NCBI GenBank assembly: GCA_023151255.1
Contig: JAKLJG010000004.1
Location: 62,001 to 126,000, forward strand
Length of the DNA stretch: 64,000 nt
Reading direction: 5' to 3'
Source: Cyclobacteriaceae bacterium
Lineage (GTDB): Bacteria; Bacteroidota; Bacteroidia; Cytophagales; Cyclobacteriaceae
The notes beneath the pieces were generated by a model, which saw only the letters and a program-made list of their open reading frames with translations, was not told the DNA's origin and ran no database searches. The translations under genes and the position numbers were made by a program. Numbering within the stretch: the stretch's first letter is position 1; each line of letters opens with the position of its first letter. Shown here in pieces: positions 55,217 to 63,491 of this stretch.

Positions 55217-55510
55217 CTATCGTGGAGCCATGTTCTTTTCCAGCAGGTTTACAATCTCATCGTACTTGTAGAAGACAATGCTCCCCACTTTGGAATATGA
55301 AAGGGTGCCGTTTACCCGGAGGTTCTGCAAGGTTCCGGCTGAAACACCCAACATTTTACGCACTTCCGCGGAGCGGAGCCATTCTCTGACGGGCTGTCCT
55401 TTTTGTTCGGATATAAGTATTCTGAGTTCCGCTAACAGTTCGGTCTTGAATTTTTCCAGATCTCCAACAGTGAGTAACTGGTCCCTGTGGATAGCATTTC
55501 TTTCTTCCAT
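55217..55510 (-). CDS. Excisionase-like HTH protein, copy B
   Basis: A 97-residue paralogue of copy A with the same layout (VREWLRSAEVRKMLGVSAGTL, YSKVGSIVFYKYDEI). Its upstream region carries the palindrome CAAGTTGGTACCAACTTG, shared with the mobilisation module at 12.0 kb. Probably regulates excision or transfer genes. Confidence 0.8.
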   Translation of the reverse strand: MEERNAIHRDQLLTVGDLEKFKTELLAELRILISEQKGQPVREWLRSAEVRKMLGVSAGTLQNLRVNGTLSYSKVGSIVFYKYDEIVNLLEKNMAPR

Positions 55511-55527
55511 TGGATTTGATATTGCAT

Positions 55528-55575
55528 AGCGAAGATGTTAGAGGTTGACGGAAGAAATTCACAAGTTGGTACCAA
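55528..55575 (-). promoter_or_regulatory. Operator/promoter-like element, copy 2
   Basis: AGCGAAGATG (55528-55537), 16 bases, then the 22-base block 55554-55575. Here the core is a perfect 18-base palindrome, CAAGTTGGTACCAACTTG (55562-55579). Lies 18 to 69 bases upstream of the excisionase-like gene. Same spacing as the copy at 12006-12053. Confidence 0.65.
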
Positions 55576-55850
55576 CTTGGTATTAAAAAAGTGAGCACCC
55601 AGGTTCACTTTACACAGCATCAAAAAATATGAACACCTGTTTCGTGGTATTCGATGACAAACGATTTGAATTGTTGTTAAGGTTCAAAGTTCTTCTAGGG
55701 AAAAATTGCCCAAGTCGGACAAAGATGTTATATTTGATATGAATTTGCAGTCACCCGAGATCGTTAATTCGTTGGTGAGTCATCTGGTGAGTACCCGATT
55801 TTATCACCTTTAAAATACTGAAAATCAAGCATTGTGAGTCAGGGTTCATT

Positions 55851-55868
55851 TCCCTCCTCCTCTGCAAA
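55851..55868 (+). repeat. Att-like direct repeat, left copy
   Basis: TCCCTCCTCCTCTGCAAA, identical to 56023-56040. Preceded by AGGGTTCATT, which resembles the T arm of a tRNA-Ser-like gene, and followed by a terminator. It could be the 3' end of a tRNA copied by integration; no complete tRNA is present. Confidence 0.5.
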
Positions 55869-55880
55869 ACCAATCACAAG

Positions 55881-55904
55881 GCCCGACTACAGTCGGGCTT
55901 TTTT
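55881..55904 (+). terminator. Intrinsic terminator after the att-like repeat
   Basis: GCCCGACT-AC-AGTCGGGC followed by six T. Its position fits the end of a tRNA-type transcript on the plus strand. Confidence 0.75.
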
Positions 55905-56022
55905 GTGATCTCCAGGAGCGAATGAAACGAAGTTTCAAATGAATGCATGGAGTTTGTAAAAAAAGGGAAGCAAACTTGTGGTTGCATTTGACACCGCCCG
56001 CCAAGGGGATCACCTCATGTAA

Positions 56023-56040
56023 TCCCTCCTCCTCTGCAAA
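56023..56040 (+). repeat. Att-like direct repeat, right copy
   Basis: Second copy of TCCCTCCTCCTCTGCAAA, 172 bases after the first and in the same orientation. The core chromosome begins at once after it. The 155 bases between the copies hold only the terminator and no gene. Confidence 0.5.
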
Positions 56041-56084
56041 CCAAAGTCAATGGGTACTTTGGACAACGAAAGTTTTTTCATTAC

Positions 56085-57224
56085 TCAGGCTATAACTTCA
56101 TCGAATGCTTTGGTAAACGCCTTCATCTCATCCAGTGTGCCAATGCTTACCCGGCACCATTCTTTGCCCTGATAATCCCAAACGCGTATCTGGAAGCCTC
56201 GCTTTTCGGTTTCCTCCAATATGGTTTTTCCATCCTTAGGCGCAGGAAACAATACCACGTTGGCGTGTGATTTCCCATAGAACCATTTCTTGCTGTCGAG
56301 GTACTTACAGAAATAATCGCGAGCCTCGGCATTTTTTTTCCGGGTGTAGTTCATAAACTCGTTATCGCCCAGGCTGGCCTTAGCTGCTGCAATAACAGCC
56401 TGATTAATAATAGTGCCTGGCTGGTATTTGGCTATCTTCTGAAGAATTTCCGGTTTGGCAATAATGTATCCCAGCCGCAAACCGGCCAGTCCGTAAACCT
56501 TAGAAAACGTACGCGAAACAATTACGTTATGTCCCTGCCGCACCAGTTCCACCATTGAGTGCTGTTGATTCGGCTCGAGAAATTCCAGGTAAGCCTCATC
56601 GGAATACACAATTGTTTTGCGTGACATTTCTTCACAAAAACTTTTAAGTTTTGCCGGATCAAGTACAGTACCGGTTGGATTATTCGGGTTAACAACAAAA
56701 ATAATTTTTGTATCCGGCTTAACGGCTGCAGCCATCGCCTCAAGGTTATGTGTAAGCGTTTCATCCAAGTCAACCTTATCCCAACGCGCATTAAACTTCA
56801 CGGCAAACTCCATCAGGGCGCGGAATGTTGGAAATGCCGAAAGCACCGAGCCACCCTCAATACCCAGGCTCATACCAGCCAAGGCCAGCAGTTCACCTGA
56901 CCCTGCGCCTAACAGAATGTAATCGGGCGATACGCCTTCCTTTTCGGCCAGCACTTTTTTAAACTCCTGCGACTCGGCAAACGAGTAGCGGTTATGCTCC
57001 GTAATTGATGCTGTTATCGCTTCGCGGGCCTTAGCCGAAGGACCATACGGATTTTCATTAGACCCAAGCCTGATAAGTTTGCCGGGGCGGAATACACCGT
57101 GCAGTTTTTCAGCATGGCTTACAGGCGCAGCCATCAGTTCTTCTGTAAGCGAAATACTTAATGGTATACCGGCACCTAGTGCCACGGCTGATTTAAGCCA
57201 ACTCCTGCGAGATACTATTTCCAT
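56085..57224 (-). CDS. HisC-like aminotransferase with Tat-type signal
   Basis: A 379-residue fold-type-I PLP enzyme: substrate/cofactor segments SNENPYGPS, NPNNPTG, YSDEAYLEF and a PLP-Lys region SRTFSKVYGLAGLRLG. The N-terminus has a twin-arginine signal (SRRSWLKSAVALGAGIPLSIS). Cytoplasmic HisC has no signal, so this one may be exported and act on another amino acid. It is downstream of no other his gene. Confidence 0.85.
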   Translation of the reverse strand: MEIVSRRSWLKSAVALGAGIPLSISLTEELMAAPVSHAEKLHGVFRPGKLIRLGSNENPYGPSAKAREAITASITEHNRYSFAESQEFKKVLAEKEGVSPDYILLGAGSGELLALAGMSLGIEGGSVLSAFPTFRALMEFAVKFNARWDKVDLDETLTHNLEAMAAAVKPDTKIIFVVNPNNPTGTVLDPAKLKSFCEEMSRKTIVYSDEAYLEFLEPNQQHSMVELVRQGHNVIVSRTFSKVYGLAGLRLGYIIAKPEILQKIAKYQPGTIINQAVIAAAKASLGDNEFMNYTRKKNAEARDYFCKYLDSKKWFYGKSHANVVLFPAPKDGKTILEETEKRGFQIRVWDYQGKEWCRVSIGTLDEMKAFTKAFDEVIA

Positions 57225-57301
57225 AAATAAGGGATTAACAAAAATGAAAGTAACACTTTTGCCTTACTTATCATACAGGAATTACGGGATTGGCGGGCTG
57301 C

Positions 57302-57784
57302 CTATAACTTTTGCTCAATCAGGCGCATTATTTCACCGAGTGCGTTCTCATCAACGGCATCGTAATCATCCAGCTTATCACTGTCAACATCCAGTATAAG
57401 CTTCACCTCATCGTTCTTAAATGCAGGTAATACAATTTCTGATTTTGAAGCCGAACTGCAGGCAATATGACCGGGAAATTCATCCACATTTGGTACAATG
57501 ACGGTTCGCTTTTCCTTCCAGGCTGCTCCGCAAACACCTTTACCAAAATCAATACGGGTACAGGCGATTGGTCCCTGAAACGGCCCGAGCACCAACTGAT
57601 CATCTTTTACGAGGTAAAAGCCTACCCAGAAAAAATCCATGGTTTGTTTTAATGCTGCGGCAATGTTTGAGAGGTTGGCGATGAGATCGGACTCTCCGGC
57701 AATTAATGATTCAACCTGCGGAATAAGGGTTTGATATTTTTCTTTTTTACTGGTTGATGTTGAGATGATCAGTTCTTCGGCCAT
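57302..57784 (-). CDS. msrC: Free methionine-(R)-sulfoxide reductase (GAF domain)
   Basis: A 160-residue GAF-domain protein with the three fRMsr cysteines: C75 (GPIACTRI), C85 (GKGVCG) and C109 (HIACSS). It reduces free Met-R-sulfoxide in the cytoplasm. Placed 2 bases after the cupin gene and in line with ribD on the same strand, so the three genes share a transcript. Confidence 0.9.
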   Translation of the reverse strand: MAEELIISTSTSKKEKYQTLIPQVESLIAGESDLIANLSNIAAALKQTMDFFWVGFYLVKDDQLVLGPFQGPIACTRIDFGKGVCGAAWKEKRTVIVPNVDEFPGHIACSSASKSEIVLPAFKNDEVKLILDVDSDKLDDYDAVDENALGEIMRLIEQKL

Positions 57785-57786
57785 GA

Positions 57787-58146
57787 CTAAATTCTTTTCA
57801 ACTCTTTCATTGTTCTTTCATTTTCAATATTGCCTGTATTTAGTGTAGAGGCAGGTTCAAACAACAACAATTCAACTTCTTCATCGGCAACTGGTTTATG
57901 CTCCACCCCTCTCGGTACAATAATAAATTCGCCTTCACCAATTTCAACGGTCTTATCCCTGAACTCCATTTTCAATTTTCCTTTTGTAATCAAAAACAAT
58001 TCATCTTCGTGTTCATGGTGATGCCAGATGAACTCGCCTTTAAGCCGGGCTGCTTTCACCTGCTGGCCATTCAGTTCTCCAATAATCCGTGGATTCCAGT
58101 AATCACTGAACTGGCTGAACTTTTCGCTGATATTAACTTTTTCCAT
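57787..58146 (-). CDS. Cupin-domain protein
   Basis: A 119-residue single cupin: the histidine-rich strand IWHHHEHEDELFLITKGKL followed by GEFIIVPRGVEHKPVAD, the two conserved motifs. Metal binding is likely; substrate unknown. It begins inside the end of ribD (14-base overlap), showing co-translation. Confidence 0.9.
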   Translation of the reverse strand: MEKVNISEKFSQFSDYWNPRIIGELNGQQVKAARLKGEFIWHHHEHEDELFLITKGKLKMEFRDKTVEIGEGEFIIVPRGVEHKPVADEEVELLLFEPASTLNTGNIENERTMKELKRI

Positions 58147-59185
58147 GAACCAGGTGATACGTTGAAAGTATATCGGATAGTACGGATTCAGAAGAAATTA
58201 AGTTCCCATGAACTTGTGGCGAACGAATTCCCCTGCCAAATGTATGCCCCGATGTAAATACGCGGGCTTCATCCCACAGGCCCGCATCAATAAAATACTG
58301 AAGGGTTTGCGCACCTCCTTCCACCAGCACCGATTGAATACTTCGCTTGTTCAGATCTGAAACCAGTTCATTCAAAAAATCGCGCTCATCCACCCGTGCA
58401 AGAACCAAATCAGGATGCTCTTCATGCTTCAATACGTTATAAACCAGCGTTGGCTGCGACCGATCAAATACATGAAGTTTGGGGCTGAGTTTTAAAAACC
58501 TATCGATAACAATGCGGGTTGGATTACGGCCGGTCCATTCCCGCACGTTTAATTTCGGATTATCATGAAAAGCTGTTTTTGTACCCACCAGCACGGCATC
58601 TTCTTCGCTGCGCCATTTGTGCACCAACTGGCGCGAATGGGCATTGCTTATCCACTTCGAATCGTAATTTTCTTTAGCCATAAAGCCATCGGCAGTCTGG
58701 GCCCATTTCAGAATAATATACGAACGGTTTTGTTCCATCCGGGTAAAAAACCGCTTATTCAGTTCACGACCTTCCTTTTCAAGGATGCCGGTAATCACCT
58801 CTATCCCCGCTTCACGCAGCTTCCGGATACCCCCCTCATTAACCTGCGGGTTCGGATCAACATTGCTAATGACAACTTTTCGCACCCTATACTTTATCAG
58901 CATATCCGCACATGGTGGTGTTTTGCCAAAGTGAGCGCAAGGCTCCAGGTTTACATAAACAGTGCTTTCGGGCAGCAAGGATTTATCGGTTACTGAGTTA
59001 ATGGCATTTACTTCGGCATGTGCCTGACCATATTGGGCATGCCACCCTTCACCGATAATCCGGTTGTTGTGAACGATCACACAACCCACCAGCGGATTTG
59101 GGCTTACATAACCGCAGCCCATCAGCGCAAGCTCATGCGCGCGCCTCATAAACAACTCATCCTGGTGGTGATCGTGCCGGTTCAT
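58133..59185 (-). CDS. ribD: Riboflavin biosynthesis protein RibD
   Basis: A 350-residue bifunctional enzyme. The deaminase domain has HAEVNAI (H56, E58) and PCAHFGKTPPC (C83, C92) as zinc-site residues; the C-terminal reductase domain follows. It deaminates and reduces the pyrimidine intermediate of riboflavin synthesis. The ATG at 59185 matches the usual start; an open frame upstream to 59434 is not coding. Divergent from prmC with 28 bases between. Confidence 0.92.
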   Translation of the reverse strand: MNRHDHHQDELFMRRAHELALMGCGYVSPNPLVGCVIVHNNRIIGEGWHAQYGQAHAEVNAINSVTDKSLLPESTVYVNLEPCAHFGKTPPCADMLIKYRVRKVVISNVDPNPQVNEGGIRKLREAGIEVITGILEKEGRELNKRFFTRMEQNRSYIILKWAQTADGFMAKENYDSKWISNAHSRQLVHKWRSEEDAVLVGTKTAFHDNPKLNVREWTGRNPTRIVIDRFLKLSPKLHVFDRSQPTLVYNVLKHEEHPDLVLARVDERDFLNELVSDLNKRSIQSVLVEGGAQTLQYFIDAGLWDEARVFTSGHTFGRGIRSPQVHGNLISSESVLSDILSTYHLVHGKS

Positions 59186-59213
59186 AAGTACCTTTGCAAA
59201 GATTGACAAAAGC

Positions 59214-60065
59214 GTGAATTCCCGAAAACTCTTTACCGAACTGGTGCTGCAAGTTAACCTGAATGAACCTGCTTCAGAAATCAGGGAGAAAGTATTGCTG
59301 TTGATGGAACAGGTACCGGGCTTAACGAAGCCAAAAATCCTTACAGGTACATCAATTAACCTTACGCCAGAACTAAACTCCTGGTTGAGGGAGTCGGTTA
59401 GCCGTATAAATAACCACGAGCCTATCCAGTACATCGTGGGAGAAACTGAATTCTATAGAAGAAAATTTAAGGTAAATTCATCCGTACTTATCCCGCGACC
59501 TGAAACCGAAGAACTGGTCCAACAAGCTATTTCATTAATCGAATCAAAAAGTAATCCTGCCCTACTTGACATCGGTACCGGCAGCGGATGTATTGCCATC
59601 ACACTAAACCTGGAGTTGCCAACGGCTATTGTATACGCTACCGATGTAAGTACCCGCGCTTTGGAGGTAGCGCATGAAAATGCCAATCGCCTGGATGCCC
59701 GTGTTACTTTCCTTCACCACAATATCTTGATCTCTGAAATCCCTTTTAAAAGCCTGGATTTGATTATCAGCAACCCTCCGTATGTTGATGAAAGCGAAAA
59801 AGAAACTCTGGATACGAACGTTGTAAAGTACGAACCACATGAAGCCTTGTTTGCCCCGGGCAACCCGCTGATTTTTTATCAGGCCATTGCATCGAAAGGC
59901 GGGCGGGCATTAAAGCCGGGCGGATTACTGATGGTTGAAATTAACGAACGCTTTGGCACCGAAACAGCAGCCATTTTTTCTCAAGAAGGGTACTCCACCG
60001 TGCGCATCATAAAAGATATTTCCGGAAAAGACCGCTTTGTAACGGCTATTAAACCCGGAGCTTGA
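59214..60065 (+). CDS. prmC: Release factor glutamine methyltransferase PrmC
   Basis: A 283-residue SAM enzyme: LIPRPETEELVQQA, SAM site DIGTGSGCIAITLNLELP and catalytic NPPY (187-190). It methylates Gln of the GGQ motif of peptide release factors. Start is GTG at 59214 because a stop precedes it in frame. Confidence 0.92.
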   Translation: MNSRKLFTELVLQVNLNEPASEIREKVLLLMEQVPGLTKPKILTGTSINLTPELNSWLRESVSRINNHEPIQYIVGETEFYRRKFKVNSSVLIPRPETEELVQQAISLIESKSNPALLDIGTGSGCIAITLNLELPTAIVYATDVSTRALEVAHENANRLDARVTFLHHNILISEIPFKSLDLIISNPPYVDESEKETLDTNVVKYEPHEALFAPGNPLIFYQAIASKGGRALKPGGLLMVEINERFGTETAAIFSQEGYSTVRIIKDISGKDRFVTAIKPGA

Positions 60066-60148
60066 GTCTTTTCAAATATGCTATCGTATCAAAAAAATAA
60101 ATTAGGCTCATCCTTTACACGCGAAGGCTGAGCCTAAATGCTGTCTGA

Positions 60149-60556
60149 TTACTCCGTTACTTCACCCTTTACGGTGAGAATCACCTTTCCTTCAGCAGTA
60201 TTGGCGTGCACAGTTACGGTCTTTGAAAACACACCAGGCTTCGCAGCTCTGTAGGTGGCTTTTACATATCCTTTACCGCCCGAAGGTATAGGATCCTTTG
60301 AGTAGTCTGTAATCGTACAGCCACAAGAAGGCACCACAGAGGTGATCAACAATACATCATCACCCGTATTACTGAAGGTGAAGTTATAGGAGACCTCTAC
60401 ACCTGCCTTTATCTTTCCAAAGTCATGTGTGGTTTCAGTCCAACTGAATACTGATCCATGTTTTGATGAACCAGCAGCCTCTACGCTAGCTAGCTGTTGC
60501 GCTACCGAAACAACAGCTACTACTAATGCAAATAACAAGGTGATTGATTTTTCCAT
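60149..60556 (-). CDS. Secreted DUF1573 protein
   Basis: A 135-residue protein with a signal peptide (EKSITLLFALVVAVVSVA) and one DUF1573 domain (THDFGKIKAGVEVSYNFTFSN, VVPSCGCTITDYSK). This Ig-like domain is common in Bacteroidetes envelopes; the CGC motif is characteristic. Start at 60556 gives a good signal peptide. Confidence 0.92.
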   Translation of the reverse strand: MEKSITLLFALVVAVVSVAQQLASVEAAGSSKHGSVFSWTETTHDFGKIKAGVEVSYNFTFSNTGDDVLLITSVVPSCGCTITDYSKDPIPSGGKGYVKATYRAAKPGVFSKTVTVHANTAEGKVILTVKGEVTE

Positions 60557-60712
60557 AGTGGATAATTGGTTAAAGTTAAACATGATTTTTCCGTTATTCG
60601 GTAAATCAAAATTCGGAAGATCAGTTAAAGCAGAGTGTTAAAGGATTGCCAACAATTGTTAATGAGTTGTTAATAATGATAAGACAGGCCGGAATTAGTG
60701 TATTTTCGTATT

Positions 60713-61981
60713 ATGAAGAACTCCACAATCCGCATTATTGTGATACTTGCCATCCTTAGTATAATGGGGATCACCATTACCCAGATTTACTGGGTAAAAA
60801 GAGCTTTTGATCTGAAAGAGGCAGAATTTGACCGCAATGTTAATACCGCCTTGTTTAATGTGGCCCAGCAAATCTTTTCCATTAATAATGCACCCTCACC
60901 AGGCCATAACCCGGTAAAACAACTTTCCACCAATTATTATATCGTATTGGTTAATAGCGACATCGATGCAAACTTTTTAGAATTCCTGCTTCGCTCGGAG
61001 TTTGAAAAAAGAAATATACTGGTTGACTTCGAATACGGAATTTACGATTGCGACAATGAAAAGATGGTGTATGGTAACTATGTGAGACTAGGTGAAACAA
61101 AAGGCAGACAGGATCGTAATACTTCACTGCCCAAATGGACCGACACTGGTTACTACTTTGGGGTACAGTTCCCCTCCAGGGAGGCCCAGATAATGAACCA
61201 GATGGGGATTTGGTTATTCTCATCCGCGGTACTGCTGGTGGTTATTATATTTTTTGGCTACAGTTTGTTCGTTATTTTGAAGCAGAAGAGGTTGAGCGAA
61301 GTGCAGAAAAACTTCATCAACAACATGACACACGAGTTTAAGACACCAATTTCAACCATTGCGGTATCAACAGAGGTACTCAAAAGCCCGGATATCATCC
61401 ATCAGCCCGAAAGACTATTTAAGTATGCAGGCATTATTGAAAACGAAAACAAGCGACTCAGGCAACATGTGGAGCGGGTTCTTCAGATTGCACAACTGGA
61501 CAGAGAGGAAGCGGGTTTGAAAAAAGAAACCTTCGATCTTCATGAACTGATTGAGGAAATTGCAGACAACATTCAGGTTCAACTGAGGGAAAGTAAGGGT
61601 GAAATTGCTTTGCATCTCAATGCTTCTCCTTCTAAAATTAAGGCCGACAGGCATCACCTTGCCAACGTTATCTACAATCTTCTTGACAATGCCATCAAGT
61701 ACTGCCAGAAACAACCTAGTATTTCGATTACGACCGGTTTACAGGCAAATGAGCTCTTGTTGACGGTAGCGGACAACGGAATTGGCGTTAGTGAAGAAAA
61801 CAAGAAGCGCATTTTCCAAAGGTTCTTCCGGGTACCAACCGGAAACATCCATGACGTGAAGGGTTTCGGCTTAGGACTTCACTATGTGAAGCAAATTGTA
61901 GAAGTTCATCGTGGTAAAATTGTGGTCGAAAGCGAGCTAAACAAAGGTTGCCTATTTACCATAACTTTGCCAGCTGTATGA
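60713..61981 (+). CDS. Sensor histidine kinase
   Basis: A 422-residue protein: membrane helices at about 3-24 and 164-188 enclose a periplasmic sensor, then HisKA with H207 (THEFKTP), N box (NVIYNLLDNAIKYC), G1 DNGIGV and G2 GFGLGLHYV. Start at 60713; an upstream GTG adds five residues. The stop overlaps the response regulator start (ATGA). Stimulus unknown. Confidence 0.93.
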   Translation: MKNSTIRIIVILAILSIMGITITQIYWVKRAFDLKEAEFDRNVNTALFNVAQQIFSINNAPSPGHNPVKQLSTNYYIVLVNSDIDANFLEFLLRSEFEKRNILVDFEYGIYDCDNEKMVYGNYVRLGETKGRQDRNTSLPKWTDTGYYFGVQFPSREAQIMNQMGIWLFSSAVLLVVIIFFGYSLFVILKQKRLSEVQKNFINNMTHEFKTPISTIAVSTEVLKSPDIIHQPERLFKYAGIIENENKRLRQHVERVLQIAQLDREEAGLKKETFDLHELIEEIADNIQVQLRESKGEIALHLNASPSKIKADRHHLANVIYNLLDNAIKYCQKQPSISITTGLQANELLLTVADNGIGVSEENKKRIFQRFFRVPTGNIHDVKGFGLGLHYVKQIVEVHRGKIVVESELNKGCLFTITLPAV

Positions 61982-62664
61982 CCAGGCTTTCTATTCTGGT
62001 AGTTGAAGATGACCCGGGACTGGGGTTTGTAATTCAAGACAACCTTAAGCAAAGAGGTTATGATGTATGCCTGGGTCGCGATGGTGAAGAAGGATTAGAA
62101 TATTTCCGCGGCCGAGAGTTTCAGCTATGTATTGTTGATATAATGATGCCAAAGAAAGATGGATTTACGCTTGCCCGGGAAATCCGGGTACTTAACCACG
62201 AGGTACCTATCTTGTTTCTAACCGCGAAATCCATGCACGAGGACAAACTTGAGGGGTTCCGGACCGGGGCAGACGACTACATTACAAAACCTTTCAGTTT
62301 GGAAGAGCTCTTCTTTCGCATTGAAGTGTTCATGAGGCGTAGAAAGCCTGTTTTACCATCAGAAAAGGTGATTCAACTAGGAGGCTACCAGTTTGATCCT
62401 ACTAATTTCAAACTGGTAGGGTTAGGAAGCACCCTAACGTTAACATCACGTGAGGCTGCCATATTGCGATTGCTCTTTCAACATCGCGACCGGGTACTTA
62501 AGCGCGATGAAATCCTGAAGGAAATCTGGGGCGATGATGACTACTTCATGGGCAGGAGTATGGACGTGTTCATATCCCGACTTCGTAAGCACCTTAAAGA
62601 CGACCCCTCCGTGCAAATCATTAATTACCACGGTATAGGTTTCAAACTGCAATTGGCGACCTAG
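61978..62664 (+). CDS. OmpR-type response regulator
   Basis: A 228-residue protein with receiver domain (VVEDDPG, D54 in VDIMMPKKDG, TAKS, ADDYITKPF) and a C-terminal winged helix (LTLTSREAAILRLLF, SMDVFISRLRKHL). The cognate partner of the kinase by overlap. Target genes not visible. Confidence 0.94.
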   Translation: MTRLSILVVEDDPGLGFVIQDNLKQRGYDVCLGRDGEEGLEYFRGREFQLCIVDIMMPKKDGFTLAREIRVLNHEVPILFLTAKSMHEDKLEGFRTGADDYITKPFSLEELFFRIEVFMRRRKPVLPSEKVIQLGGYQFDPTNFKLVGLGSTLTLTSREAAILRLLFQHRDRVLKRDEILKEIWGDDDYFMGRSMDVFISRLRKHLKDDPSVQIINYHGIGFKLQLAT

Positions 62665-62885
62665 CACTTTTTTTTGCAATACAGCACCATTCAGTCAGGA
62701 AAGGACATCAAATTGGCTGTTCTCTCTACAAACTGTTGGATCAGCGAAAACGGAACCGCATGAAAATCGGCAACTACCAGAGTCGGCTCCTGATTGGTAC
62801 GAACGACACGGTGGCATGACATGGCTTTTAACCGTCTTTCCGGTGGATAAAATAACTAAATTTGCATGCATTCTGAATTAATTCT

Positions 62886-63491
62886 ATGCTTAACGCCTCG
62901 GCCTGTTACGCCATATTTCAACAAAGCATTGACGACTATCATAGGAATGATAATGTTGATGCCCCGATTGGTAATCCGTATAAAGACGACTCGTTTGAGT
63001 ACCTGCTTTACCTGAAAAACTGGATTGATACCGTGCAATGGCATCTGGAAGACATTATTCGGCTGCCGGATATAGACCCAAAAGTAGCTCTGCAAATTAA
63101 AAGGCGAATAGATAAGTCGAACCAGGACAGGACCGATACGGTTGAACGCCTGGATGACTACTTCATGGAAGCGTTTAAGCATGTTTCTTACAAACCAACC
63201 GCCAGGATTAACTCTGAAACACCGGCCTGGCTGTTGGATCGCATGAGCATCCTGCTGTTAAAGATTTACCATATGAAGGAGCAGACCGAACGCTCCGATG
63301 CCACAGCCGACCATATTGCCCGGTGCCAAGATAAGTTGAAGGTTTTGCTGGAACAGAAAATGGATATGCACCTGGCATTTGACCAACTGATAGAGGACAT
63401 CCGCAATGGCGACAGAAAAATGAAAGTATACCGCCAGATGAAAATGTACAACGATGCATCACTTAACCCGGTGCTGTACAGCAAAAAATGA
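62886..63491 (+). CDS. DUF4254 protein
   Basis: A 201-residue helical protein of DUF4254 (NPYKDDSFEYLLYLKNWID, DTVQWHLEDIIRLPDID). It sits directly upstream of a GT9 glycosyltransferase with an ATGA overlap; such pairs occur in Bacteroidetes lipopolysaccharide loci. Biochemical role unknown. Confidence 0.88.
   Translation: MLNASACYAIFQQSIDDYHRNDNVDAPIGNPYKDDSFEYLLYLKNWIDTVQWHLEDIIRLPDIDPKVALQIKRRIDKSNQDRTDTVERLDDYFMEAFKHVSYKPTARINSETPAWLLDRMSILLLKIYHMKEQTERSDATADHIARCQDKLKVLLEQKMDMHLAFDQLIEDIRNGDRKMKVYRQMKMYNDASLNPVLYSKK

Noticed and set aside
55780-55866. Possible tRNA-Ser ending at 55866
   Set aside because: A T-arm-like piece and 3' strand are visible, but no matching 5' acceptor strand occurs in the preceding 90 bases.
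59186-59434. N-terminal extension of RibD
   Set aside because: The extension covers the prmC 5' end and the deaminase domain begins right after the ATG at 59185.
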